This document shows positions 24,691 to 37,335 of a stretch of 64,000 bases of DNA, piece by piece. The position numbers and the translations under genes are program-made. Position 1 is the first letter of the stretch, and each line of letters opens with the position of its first letter. The DNA lies in NCBI GenBank assembly GCA_036877525.1, contig JAZGTH010000062.1:6938501-7002500 (forward strand). The letters are read 5' to 3'. A model generated the notes under the pieces. That model was given only the letters and a program-made list of their open reading frames with translations, searched no databases and was not told the DNA's origin. Source of the stretch: Chromobotia macracanthus (lineage: Eukaryota; Chordata; Actinopteri; Cypriniformes; Botiidae).

Positions 24691-24699
24691 TTTTTTTTT

Positions 24700-27600
24700 T
24701 ATGGTAAATCATCCCTGTCAGAGTTCTGTCAAAACTAGTTCTGCAAAGAAGTGTGGGCCAGAATCTCTCCACAGAGATGAGCAAGGCTCATTTCAAATAA
24801 TATGTGATAGAATATATGTGATAGATAATGTGATAGATTCCTTTTGTGGAATATTACATTGTGTTTGAAAAATTGCAAAACATTCGTTATACAAATAGGC
24901 AATAAAAAAATATGATGAGGAGGTAGCTTTTGATGGCACTGTGCATTCTAACTGTGTGTGAGAAGACCACTTACTTCTACCCAATTCAATCAATCCAACA
25001 AAAGTTTTTCCAAAAGAAAATTAGAATAAAGAAAATGATAAACTCTGACGTTTGATGTGTTTTTCATTGTTTGATAGAACCACCCTTGGTCAGCCAGTAA
25101 CAGTGCTGAAACTGATTGCACTTTATATCTAAGCCATGACTCTCAGAGGCCAGTGTTTTTTACATCTTGCTCAAATCTGCACTAAATCAGTTGTAATGTA
25201 TTACTGACACGTATGCTTTGTATGAGCATTTCAGTTTTATTTTCACAGATTTTAGAAACATACTGCTTTAAATGAACTAGATATTTGGTTGGTCGAGGTA
25301 AGAACAGTCTGACCCATCATGCAAAGATGTTTTTGTACATTACTGGCCAGTGTGCTATTACTATTCTGCTCTTGTTATTTTTAATGGAGGTTATGCTCCG
25401 GCAAGCCCAGTCCAATTGAAAGAGATGGGGCTTGTGATTTCTTCCGTATCTTCTGCAGGTGCTGCCATCCACTGTGAATAAAAGACATATGAGATAGAAC
25501 AGGCGCATGTGAGGCTTATCGCAGCTAGCTGAGGATGCAACAGATAGCTATGCATACAAGCCACCGAGCAATCTGTACCTAACAGATTATTCCTGGGGGG
25601 ACCTCAAAATAAAAAATAGTTACTGTAAAGAGTGTTATACTAAAACTTTTGAGTTACATTATCAACGTCCATTCTACATTTTTCAAAACTTCTGTTGAGC
25701 ATTACTGATGTGTGAAAATGTGTTAAATTGGGGTGATCTAATTTCGTCCATTGATATCTGTTAAAAGTGCATTTATGACATGTGAGAACCAGTTATGCTT
25801 TCACATCAATGACTTCAAAGCTGACACAATGTGTCAGTGTCGCATAATAAATCTAATCGCAAAAGTGACTTCACAGCTTCGGTAGAGAGGAGGATTGTCA
25901 GTGAATAATGAGTTCTTTAATAGTCTGTTCCTCAAACATAGCTATTGTCAGAAGACGTGTTTAAAATAGCACACCAAGATTTCTCTTTCTGTTGCAGCAG
26001 TGTATTCTGTATTATGTGCACTGTGCAGTGCATGCACAGGATTACTTACTACATTAACCAAAAGTATATATATTGGTGAACAACTAAGCTTACTGCTGTA
26101 AAAATCAGCTTTGATTTTTATAGCATCTTTCATGATTATTTGATCTGACTGAAAAATGTTAAGATATTTTTACAAAACATTGATACAAAAAATGCAAATT
26201 GCAAAAAATGCAAGTTTACATTGTGTTTCTTAGATGATATCTGAAAGCCACTCACCGCAGTAAACACTGTGACAAAGTTATGTGACGTGTGCCAAAAACG
26301 TAGCACACTACACATTTATTGTGGAATAATGGCAACAGTTTCCCTTTATTGTTTTTATAAATAAAAACAGGCAGCATAGAAAAGTGTGTTCTTTGGAAAA
26401 GAGTACCATATACCATATTAGTTTGAAATGACATGAGGTTCAGAAAATGATGACTATTTCATTTTTGGGTAAACTGTTTTTTAAAAGTAAATCCATATGA
26501 GCAAGAAAAGAGTTTGTTGGTGAAACGGTTAATGGTATGACAGTTAATCTTTACCTGCAAGTCAGGGGTTCTTTGCATCATACCGATTCCACAAATCTTG
26601 CACAAATTTTTGTAGGAGGAGATTCCTGAGGTGAGCAGCGAGTGTGCAGGATTTCTGGCATATATTTGTTGGACTGTAGAATGATGTTCTACAGTTAGCA
26701 TATTTGCTTTGGCTTCTTTAAAATAGTAATGAAAAGTAAAACTAAAGTAGAAAAAAAAAAAAAAAAACTGAAGCACAGAGTATTTAAATCAAAACATTTT
26801 ATGCTGTAAAGCATTTTGGGTCAACTTTTGTTGTTTCAGATGTCTTAAGAAAAACGTTGACTTGACTTTGAAAATAACCCATGTATACCTTTGTGTCTCT
26901 TTTAAACAGATATACGGTATTGAGATATAATTCATCAGTATTAAGATTTAATTCACTAAGGGGCTAGCCAGCAGTTTTGCTAATAATTGCAGTCCGTCGC
27001 CACATACCTCTTATCTCTTTTAGTGAGATGTGCCAGTCAGTCAGTCAGTCATGCAGTGCACACATGTGCCCTGTATCCCTTGCTGTACCACAGCCTATTT
27101 AACGTGCCAATGTCCCTTTAGTTGCATCTGCTCCCAGCAGCTTCAATTTTCTGATAAGAGAAACCTGAATTTGTCAAGAGATTTTTTTATACAGATGTGA
27201 AACAGATAGAGAAGGTAGTAACTCTTAAGGAAGCAGGAAGCGACTAATGCCTTCAGCCTCTTTGTATGAAGAGAAAGGCGCAGTCTCCATCCACCGATAA
27301 AGTGATCGTAAGTGACAGATTTAGAATGGCTGGGGACATGCTTTTATTCGCCATTGAATCATAGGGCAAACACGAGGGCCGCGGCGAGGCCTTTTGACTC
27401 AGCAGCTGCAGAACTTCACTAGATCTTTGACTCACAATGAAGACAAGGTTAGATGTTCACATATAATCACTCAGAAGTGGCATTAAAATGAGCAGATTTA
27501 TTCATGAGAGTATATTATTCATTAGGCTAAATGAAGAAGACCTTTTAATTGGCATGTCAACACTTCATCTTAAGCCTCTTAATTATTATTTACACAGAAT

Positions 27601-27719
27601 AGTATCTTATGTTTATATAGCAGCTTCTTTTGAAACATAGCAAGCAGTGAAATGCTTTTCTGATGCATTACAGCTTTGCTTTCTGCTATTCAATGCTTTT
27701 CAGAGGAATTCATAGCGTC
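24700..27719. other. Intergenic, no gene seen
   Basis: Unique AT-rich DNA with a 17-base poly(A) near 26750 and a (GTCA)n run near 27034-27049. A motif-rich stretch at 27260-27420 is listed as a finding. Confidence 0.6.
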
Positions 27720-28158
27720 TTAAAGGAACAGTTCACCAAAAACTGAAAAATTCCTTTCTGTGCAGTTACAGCTTCATAAAATGGACTATAAGACTTGTGG
27801 GATACTGTATATAAATTTTCTAAAGCCATTCAATAGTGTGAGGAGCAGACCAAAACTGTAGTCAATATTTACTGAAAATATAGACTAACATTGAGATTTG
27901 TGACCAAAATGTTTTGAATTCACTCTATTCAATTAATTGTCAAACATTTCATTCAGTAAACATATTAAAATTAAACTGAATTATACTTTTCACACAGTTC
28001 TATCATATAACTTCATATGACTTAGCCTCAGTCCCCATTTATTGCCATTACATGGACAAGCGCAACCACCAAAAAGTCTTCACAGATGAAAGATTTGGAA
28101 AGGTTTGGGACAACCTGAGGGGAAAAGACAGTATTTTCATTTTTGGTGATTCCTTTAA
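27720..28158. mobile_element. Complete TTAA-flanked non-autonomous DNA transposon, 439 bp
   Basis: The left end is TTAAAGGAACAGTTCACCAA and the right end read inward is TTAAAGGAATCACCAAAAAT, with TTAA at both borders (27720-27723 and 28155-28158). TTAA target duplication is the mark of piggyBac/Kolobok-type insertion. The ends resemble an abundant cyprinid repeat (AAAGGGATAGTTCACCCAAA) as I recall it. Internal text near the right end (TTTGGGACAACCTGAGGG) also fits that repeat. No transposase frame. Confidence 0.8.
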
Positions 28159-30726
28159 ATAAAAGACTATCAGCCCCTTTTCCTTTGAACTGTGTTTTTC
28201 TACATTTGTTTTGTTTTTTCTGTTCTTTGTTTCCTCTGTTTCCAGCCTCCCAGACAGCTATGGATAGTAATGCAACCACTGTTGGTTTGGAAGCCCTTCA
28301 TCAATTCTCACAGCACCAGAAACAGAGTGCAACGTGCCTCCAGAGGTCAGGCTGAGCTTTCAGCCCTGAGTTGGCTTTCCTGTAAAGCTGAGGATACAGC
28401 CAGATTCAGAGGATGAAATCCACTTAGACCATTTGAAGGCACCAGAGGCATTCATGTTGTATTTTATCTGCCCTTGTACGTACACATGTGCACACTGCAA
28501 GCAAATCACTATGTGCCAGAAGCCGCACTGCCCCCTTGTACCAATTTTGTGGGAAAAGAGAGGAAAAAAGAGAATCTTGCTTTGGAAGTGTAGGCTTTGA
28601 CCCAGAAATGTCAAATGACTTCTCGATACCGTATGCTCGGGATGGGGGAAATTATGCAAGGACAAAATCATGCGGCATAAATGATGAAGCTCAAATGACT
28701 CCACTCAGATTCACAGCGTAGTCACTAATTTGGGGAACTGACACCAATTTTCAGCGGGCCACACGTTGCTGCATGATGCACCCTTCTTCTTATTTACTCT
28801 TAAATGCCAGAGAATCATTGCCTTGCTCTGTTAGCACAAGGACATTTTAATGCTAGAAGACATGTGTGGTTTAAGAAACAGGTGGAGGTTTAACCTACTG
28901 TAACAGAGCTGGAGCGTTTGGCATTTGTGGTTGATATTCTCCAGACACTGTCTATATTCAGGCAACGTGACAGGATTTGTGAGGGCAATGTTGCAAATTT
29001 CACCAGGGATGATTCCTTCACGAATGAATGAATAATACTAACTGTCCCACCTGTTCATACATAACACAAAACTCTATTAATCAGATGCTGAGTGACTCAT
29101 GTGTCTGTACTGGAAACTTTGATAAACCGTGTTAACCTCCTGGGATGCAGCACTTTATTTTTGTCCTCTGTGGAGGACATTTGTTTGTGTGCCACAGTTT
29201 TATGTCCCAGTGCATCCATATAAAGGACGTCTTTCAGAGATGATTTTTATAGGAGCACACATTTGGGGGTTTGGTCGTGGCAACTGCCCTTGCTTGGGTT
29301 TTAGACAAAATTGCACATTTTTTTGGTATAACAAGTTGCCTGATATGTTAACACTGTATGAGGCTGAGAGCAGCCATTGTTGCTCATGTTTGCACAAACT
29401 TTGTAAACAAGAATCAAATAATGTTTCTTCATAATATTGTTCAGAAACTAAAGTTTGGTTTATATTTAGTGTGATTTGAAAACCCTGCTTTTTTTTTTTG
29501 CAGGGTCCCAGGAGATATCTTCAGGCTTACCCCTTAAAATTACACATGAAAATTTAGATAGCTCATCATTAGCATGATCTACACCATCTGTTAAGTTGGG
29601 TATTGGTGCACTTGAAGTTTTGGTGAACCCTTGAGGGTACTGAAAGGAGAGTAAGATGCAACATTTCTGACTTCTCTAATTGGCACAGTGTGTCCTGATC
29701 CTTCTATTTGTTTGGGGATTTGCATGGTAGACCGGTTTAAGATACCATACTAGTTGGAAACACTTCCGATCTTTAATGAGCCTTCCATCTTTTGAGTAGC
29801 ATGGCTCCTGCAAAGTTGTGATTGGATTGTAGAATGTTATTAGGACTTTGCTCACATAGTAGTCATTTATCCTCTAATATTATTCAAATGAGGGTGGAAT
29901 TACAGAATCTCTCACTGGTTGAATGAATGGATCCCACGGGCATTAGTGCACTGGAGTGTCCTGTGTGGTGCGGCATGCTATAAGAGAGGTTTAATATTTC
30001 ATCCTCATTGGAGACATTAGGATATAGCCATGTCTTACTGTTCCACGAAGGAATAAAATCACTTTAAACTTTCAGCCAGAGGTATATATCAGCATGTGGC
30101 ATGATTATTTCTTTGGAACGGAAGGCTTAGCAGGAAGTCACACTTCAATTCAAGAAAAGGTCGAAATTATTCAGACAGTATTTAAGTCTATAAGTAGACT
30201 TTATTTATAACAAGGTTGTTTGTGGAACTGACGAGCACACAGACACATACTCTCTGCCTCTGTAAACTTTCCTGGGGTATTTTATTTGGGGTCCTGCTGT
30301 TTAAAACATACAGCCAAGAGGTGGCACTCCATGCTTATCTGAGGGTCTAACGGAACCACAGAGCTGAACCGTGTCCTTCGCATACCAATTCTGCTCGGTA
30401 ACGGTGAAACAACAAGCTGTCTGTGATTTTCCCATTTGTTCATCAAGGTCCATTTCTTGCATGCACCACTGAGCACCTGCCAGACCCTCTGTCCTTATGG
30501 CACACCCAAACCCTCGAGCTTTTGACATGGGCGAACGTCCAGGTGCAGACCTCACACTTTGCACAATGCTGTCACACAGTAGATAATCTATTTAGAGTAA
30601 AGGTTAAAAGCAAGGACACGACGGGCATCGGCCGGTGTATGTCTCTTCATTAGGAGAGCAACACCAAATCAATCGTATGTTCTTCACTCTAAGCACACAC
30701 ACACATAAACTCTCTCTTTCTTGCAG
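28159..30726. other. Intergenic, no supported gene
   Basis: It includes an exon-like segment after a strong pyrimidine tract ending in CAG at 28245 (plus strand), with an open frame of about 35 codons. Otherwise nothing is recognised. Confidence 0.5.
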
Positions 30727-30864
30727 CCCTGGGGCTCTCAAGGGGCCTGTACCGTTGATTGCTTATTTTACCTGGATTCCAGCTGGGGCATATGTCCCAT
30801 GCTGGCACACTGTACGACTGACTCAATCAGCTACTGCCCCGTGGAAACTCTGCCAATCACTCAG
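30727..30864 (+). other. Exon-like segment of unknown origin (138 bp)
   Basis: A strong acceptor (CTCTCTCTTTCTTGCAG) and a donor-like CAG/GTACCT bound a 138-bp stretch that is open in two plus-strand frames. 138 is a multiple of three. One frame reads PWGSQGACTVDCLFYLDSSW onward with six cysteines. I recognise no family in either frame. It could be an orphan exon, a lncRNA exon or coincidence. Confidence 0.2.
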
Positions 30865-33800
30865 GTACCTTTGATCCTATCCGGCGCCCATGCCATTTCT
30901 CTGCACGCCACTACGCACATGAAAGATGTTGGCTTTCGCATGTCTGTAGGTGCTTATCGCTTACAGTCTGTGGCTACATATAATCAGAATGTAGTTGTTT
31001 TTGAAAAAAACAAGGTCATAGGAAGTAAATGCACTTGTGTTGTGTTGAGAAAGTCTGCTGTTCTTTATCTCAAGGCTGTGCTACAATATGGGACCACTGC
31101 GGTGGTTGTATTATTTATAAATCATGTAAATACCCGCTCAAAAATAAATTGAAGCTGCTTATCTTCCCATTGATTTAACTGCACGTCTTTAACAAAGCTC
31201 AGCAAACTGAGTAAAACATAGTCGCTCAGCGTGAGGCAGTGAAGAAGGAGCACGTATCAGAAAAATCTGATAATATTGATGAATGGGGGTTAAAACTGTT
31301 ACTGTTAACTGAAAGCTGTACATTTCATGGTTCTGATGACTAGTACTGAAACTTGTGAACGTTGCACGCTTGCCTGATTCTAGATCAGTTTGAGCAGAAG
31401 CTCAAAAGAAGTGGTGAGTGTTGAGAGGTTGGAGACCTGATTAACCTCCAGTTACCCTAGACACGCCCATTTTTTCTGCACCAATCAGACTGATGGAGTA
31501 ATGATTGACAGCAGCTGTGAAGACAGAATATAAAGGCTGCTTCATGAGCTGAGCAGGTTTAATGGCTGTTGGTGTAGTAACAAGCTATACACCATACAGT
31601 GTATTCACATTTTTCTTTTAAATTGCTGTTGTTTTTTTAAACAAGTGGCACTTTTAGAAAATGATGGCATTGTACTCTTTTAAGCACAAATGAAATGCAA
31701 GATGAAAGGATAAACTTTTAAACCAATATTTTTAAAACAAAAATCATAAAGGGAACTGGTTGCCAAGACAACCAGTAGCCTTTTGGGGTACAGTGTTAGC
31801 ATACCAACTGTTTGTGTGTGTGTTGAGCCAAATCTCTGCCAAAGTAGTCAGCCAGGCATCAGATCCTGGTCCTCAGTGATGCATTAATATATGTCATTAG
31901 GGGGAAACAATTATCTATATTATGATGAGGATTTGTGTGTTTCTGAACAAACTCTTATAGGTCTATTAAACTTGCACTGGTGCAAAGGTCGAAACGGATT
32001 GATATGTTTTCAGATCTTTTCCTGCCGTTTTAACTCATTTTAATGATTGCCAATTTATTTTCTATTTTTTAGGGGAGTGGGGAGGTGTGGCCTCAGATCT
32101 GCACTAAAACCCTGTACTAAAATGACTTTAAATAGACTTTGTACCTTAGGTTAAAATGTTTAAATAGTGTTGGGATTAGTGTTGGCTTTGGCCCTCCAGG
32201 ACTGGAATAGCTGTTTTCACTACAAAACATGTAGTATGATCTCCAAAAGAACATTTTAACATCTAGAACTTTGGATGGTCTCTAAAACATACATTATCAT
32301 TCATTTTTGTCATATCAGTCAGAGCAAAACAGATTTAAATGTAATGATCTGATAAAATATTTACTTTAAATTGAATTTAAAATGTTTTAAAATATGAATG
32401 TCATGTTGCTGTAGGCCATGTATTCAGAGATGCTGAAAGACTCAAAAAGTGTAAATTCTTATAAGTGAACAAAAAACTTCTTAAATCCAAACATTTTGAT
32501 GTCGTTTAATGGAGATGTGGAGATATTGCTCAAAGGCAAATGTGTTTAGTATTGAAGACCGTTGATGAGGGGACAAGATTTTTTTATTAAAACTGTGCTG
32601 ATGCCGTAGAACTATAAACACTGCCCTGAGGCATACAGGGAGGATATTACCAATATTTGTGCTTGGATTACATAAACCGTTTACACAAGCTATTTAAAGT
32701 GCACTGAGAATATTTCTTTTGCCTTGAGGGAAGACTAACGGTTACACTTTAGTATGAGGAACACATATTCACCATTAACTATGAAGAAAGCAGTTGACCA
32801 TTCTTAGATACCGAACCCAGTGGAGCTGTATCAAGACTAAATACCATTTATTTGCAGTGTTTTTACAGATGAGTGTGTAATAGCTGGTTCTTTAAGTTGG
32901 CTAACATGGCTGTCCATCTGCTGCAAGTGTGCTTGTGAGCACAATGTTTGCTAATTAGTGTTTGGAAGTATGTTTGTCATTTTTATTTAATAACTCAGTT
33001 ACGATTTGGATAAATGTGAATACAATGCTTTGTTATTTGGTATAATATTTTGTATGTTGACTTTGGGTTAATAATATACTGAGTTCATTCATGTCATTTG
33101 TGTTTCTAGAAGATGTTTTAGATTTATTCTATAAGCGTTTGCATTTCTGTGTGGACTTTTTAGTAGTTCTAAGCAGATTTGATAGGCTAATGGAGTGGTG
33201 TGTACTGGTAATAATCCGATATTTAAAACAAACAATCTCCAGCTGCTACTGTTTCTCTTAAGGTCGAGAAATGTCCTCATATTTCCTTAAAATTGTTGCA
33301 TTGATAGTAGCAGAACAGGACTTTTATGGAGTCATAAACCGAGAAGCATTCTTTTAATAAATCTATCACAGTGACAAGAGAAGTAATTTTATAAGTACCT
33401 CTGAAGGGGACAGAGGTGAACCTGTATAGAATGAACCGCAGCACTGATCAGTGAATCATTTTGATCAAATAATCATGTAGTTTATCTCGGACACAAATCA
33501 TACAGGCCAATAATCTGAGATTAAACTAGAGGGATTAAAGTTTGGAACCAAATGGCTGCATAAATGAAGGAATTAATGGTGCATGGAAATGGCTTTGATT
33601 CTGAGAAGCGTGTGGCTTTATCTTGCTGTGTCTTGATTTTGCTTTGGTCATGTGATTAATGCATGCAATTTACTTCAGCACATCCTATGGATTATGCATT
33701 TGTAGCATGTACAGTAGTTTAGGCAAGAGATTTCTTTGAGGATTAACTCTCCACATATCACTCGGGTCTAAAGAATAAATATACAGTATTTCAGTGCATA

Positions 33801-36800
33801 GTACACACACATACATATATATAATATATACGTTTGTACTGCATGACCTAGAGAAGCATCAAAACATCAAATGTATTTGCTTTTATTTTTTGACAAGATC
33901 CATCGATTCATCACACCCCCAGGTCCTTTGTTCCTCCCACAATCTCTCAGTCTGTGTTTCAAAAAATACTTTCTGCACCAGCACCATCACACAAGATAAT
34001 GTTTATGTAATGGTGTTGAGACATTGCATTAAATGTATCATTCTAAAGGCTCGTTATGTATTTGCCACATCTGCAATGACAGCGAGATCAAAACTGACGC
34101 TTGATTTACCTCCAATGATGTAGTCCATTGGAGTTTAGTTTTGGGAGAATTTGCATAAAATGAATAACCACATGACTGCAAGGGAGGGACAAGCTGAGCC
34201 ATTTAAAAAAATGTAGAAACATATTAACAACAACCCTCAGAGGAGTTCAGACCAGAACAGTAGGTAAACATATCAATGGTCTTATGGAATATGAAACTGT
34301 CTTCTCTTTGTTTAGCATGGAGTCAAGGTCATTCCTTCAATTCTCAGACCAAGCACAACTGGTTAACTGACCACTTGTGATCAGATCATCTGAGGCAGAT
34401 CTTAACACGAGGTGTAAACCGGGCCAGAGGTGCTTATATCAGCTGTAAACTAGACAGTGAAATCAATACACAGGCCTAATCAATACACAGCAGGCACACA
34501 CCAATTCCACACCAACACAGCCCCTTCTTGTCTTGACAAACTTTTCCAGGTTTTATAAGGGGTCCTTTGCAACTTAGGATCAATGCATTTCATTATAATT
34601 GGGGACATGACAACATTTTTTGATAACTCACCCTCTACAAGTTCAAAATGCTCACTTCCAATAGTATTGCCCATGGCTATTAGTACGAAAAGGGCCATAG
34701 CAGAAGTTCAGGACCTTTAAACACAACCTTCTCTAGTTTAAGACTCAATTCTGTTTGTTTCTGCTACAGTGGAAAAAATTCAGCACTGTTTCACTGTATG
34801 GCGCTGTCATTTTTTTGACAGCTGATAAAGATACCGGGTTACAGGGAGGCTAATAAACATGTTTTTCAGCTGAGTCATGTGCTTAATGAGTCTTACTTTT
34901 AGCTAGGGTGAAATCCCACAGGCTTACTGTAAACGTTCTTTTTGATGACACAACATGCCAAGGCTATGGTGATCCAATGAGGAACAGCAAAAATATCATT
35001 GGAAAACAAGACAGTTCTGGTGCCAGTTGTCAAAACAGTAGATGACAAAATCCTTCATGGCTTGGTGCACATTGGAGTGGTTAAGGGACGTAATGGCTTA
35101 TGTCAGCTTAAACACTCATTGTGTTGGGTGGAAGACTGCAGTCAGACTGACTTGGCAGTCTCGGATATATCCTCTTTCATCCCCGGAAAAAGGCTGAAAA
35201 GAATTAATTTTCTACCCAAAGCCAACTGCAGCCTGAGAATGGAGGCCAGACTAGAGTAGCAGTCATGCTTGAGACTTACCATGGTAAACCATTGACCCGC
35301 CTCTCGAAAACCCCACACCATGCAGTCTGAATGTGCATGCAAACTCATTTTTAGAAGAAAACATCCCATTTCTGTAAAGCTCTGCTAAGGTCTGTTTATG
35401 AATGCTGACTTCTAAATTCACAATAATGGTGGTTAGATTTAGATACTTACTTTGAAGACCCTATCAAAAGTGCTTGGCAGATTTGTTTTGTGTTAACGCA
35501 TTTCTTATTGAAACCAGAAGTTTGGGCTTTTCGAGTCAAAGCCTGTGAAACTACTAGCCAGTGGTAATGAAGGAATGTGTCATCCAATTAAATTGCTCAG
35601 AACTCCAAAACTTGCAAACGTTCCTTTATGTATATTATCAGAGCTAATGTGAAATTTTTCATTTTGTTTTACACCCTTTAAAGGGCATCAACCTGAGCCT
35701 GAAGCATTTGATCAGGATTCTTACCTCCTTGTCATCCACCACTTTGTCAAGACCAGCAGTTGTAATGTTGAGGCTCTAGGCGTTTCAGGCTGACCGGTGA
35801 ACCCAGTCTGAAGAGTCCATTGCCCGTCATAGCTTCACTTCATCTGCAGGCATTCATTCTCAGAGACAGTGACAGTTATCTAGGCAGATTTTTTTCCCCA
35901 CAGCACCAAATAAATCATATCCAACCTTCGACAGGCTCGGACTAGCAGAAAGGCCCAACATCACAGGTCACATTTACAAGTCGACCACCCTGGTGAACTT
36001 TGCCATTTGTCAGACTGGTAACCTTTGCCTCCACTTTGTCACTCACAAACACTGTCAACATGCCTGTGACAAATTAACTTCTTCCAAACATACCAAAACA
36101 CTAGCAGACAGTAATAAAAACAGACTATGTTTTTGCTCACAAGGTGGAACGAATGAGGTACAAAAAAGCCACAGCGTTTTATTTTTTGACAGATTTTTCC
36201 GTGTATCTGCGTGCGAGGTTCATTTATCACAGCTCACAATTTAATTAGTCACATTTGCCCTTGCAGGTATTTTACAGCAGCACGGAACATATTAAAATAC
36301 GTACATTTAAAACATGTATGGAAGAATGGAAAACGAGTGCTCAGAATAAAATGAGAGGCATTCATTGCCAACAAATGTTAAAGAGTAAAACATGTTGAGT
36401 CGCCGGCACTGGGTGCAGTGAAAAGTCAAGATCGTAAGTAAAATAGTAGTTGTAAAATAGACAAACAATATAACAGGCAAGCTGACATTTCTTAGTGCTC
36501 ATCTTGTCTTTCAGGACAGAACTGACTGTCCATCCACCGAACATGATTTTGGTGAGCTAGGCTCAAGGTTGGTTCTGCTTTACTAAAGATTGGGAGATCT
36601 CCAGCTGCAATAATCCATCTTCAGAGTATTGCCTCATACTCACATAAAATAACTTTTCACAGTTCATTACTTTTAGCTAATTGCACAGGAAAATAAACAA
36701 ATGTTAAATTGTTATAATAATTCTTTGTCTATAATAAGTCTTCTTTATTATTGCTTCATGATTTGGAAAAATGAATATTGACTGTCAAATTAAAAACACA

Positions 36801-37040
36801 ATCCAAACATAGACTTCTGATACTGTATTATAATAAGTAAAGTATAAGTAAAGTATAAGAAATATATAAGTAATAGTTTTTGCCAAGCCTCACTATATAA
36901 TCATTCAGTGTATTGAAGAAAGAAAGACTTGCATTGAGAAGTCGTCAGATGATCATATCTCAGGATCAGAACGACTTGGATATTTGAGGTTGTTTCTTTA
37001 ATTTCTTTTTTCAAAAAATGCTAAGCCCCGACCTTATGGC
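30865..37040. other. Intergenic, no gene seen
   Basis: AT-rich unique sequence with a short (CA)n/(TA)n patch at about 33803-33830. No repeat family or exon recognised. Confidence 0.6.
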
Positions 37041-37335
37041 ATCACAATATCATAGAGACATGGGAATCTTTATACTTGGGACTGTGTATTGAGGCCCTTT
37101 CGTGAGGCCCCTGGGAGCCCTAGCCATATCTCTGCTCCAGAATATCATACAAACGTAGAGGTCTGGGATCTTGACTTGGGGTGGTGTAGTAAAGCCCATG
37201 TGGGACCCCTGTCACATTTCAACACCAGAATATCATAGATACATAAAGTAGCTCTTGTGCATGTTGTAGTTAGCCCACATGGTGTAGTTGGCCCTAGCCA
37301 TATCTCAGTTGGAGTATCATAAAGAGATAGGGGTG
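37041..37335. repeat. Degenerate tandem array, about 90-bp unit
   Basis: The anchor AGAATATCATA/AGTATCATA recurs near 37046, 37142, 37229 and 37315. Each is followed by an AGA-TA/ACATAG-GGG block, a CTTG-ACTTG block and a TAG--GCCC block, so spacing is roughly 85-96 bp. CCCTAGCCATATCTC occurs twice. It looks like three to four diverged units of a minisatellite. Confidence 0.7.

Noticed and set aside
28360..28704. 114-codon minus-strand frame
   Set aside because: Overlaps open frames on the other strand and shows no motif.
37041..37335. Possible CRISPR-like repeat-spacer array
   Set aside because: Units are about 90 bp, diverged throughout and without constant repeats separated by unique spacers; the window is vertebrate DNA.
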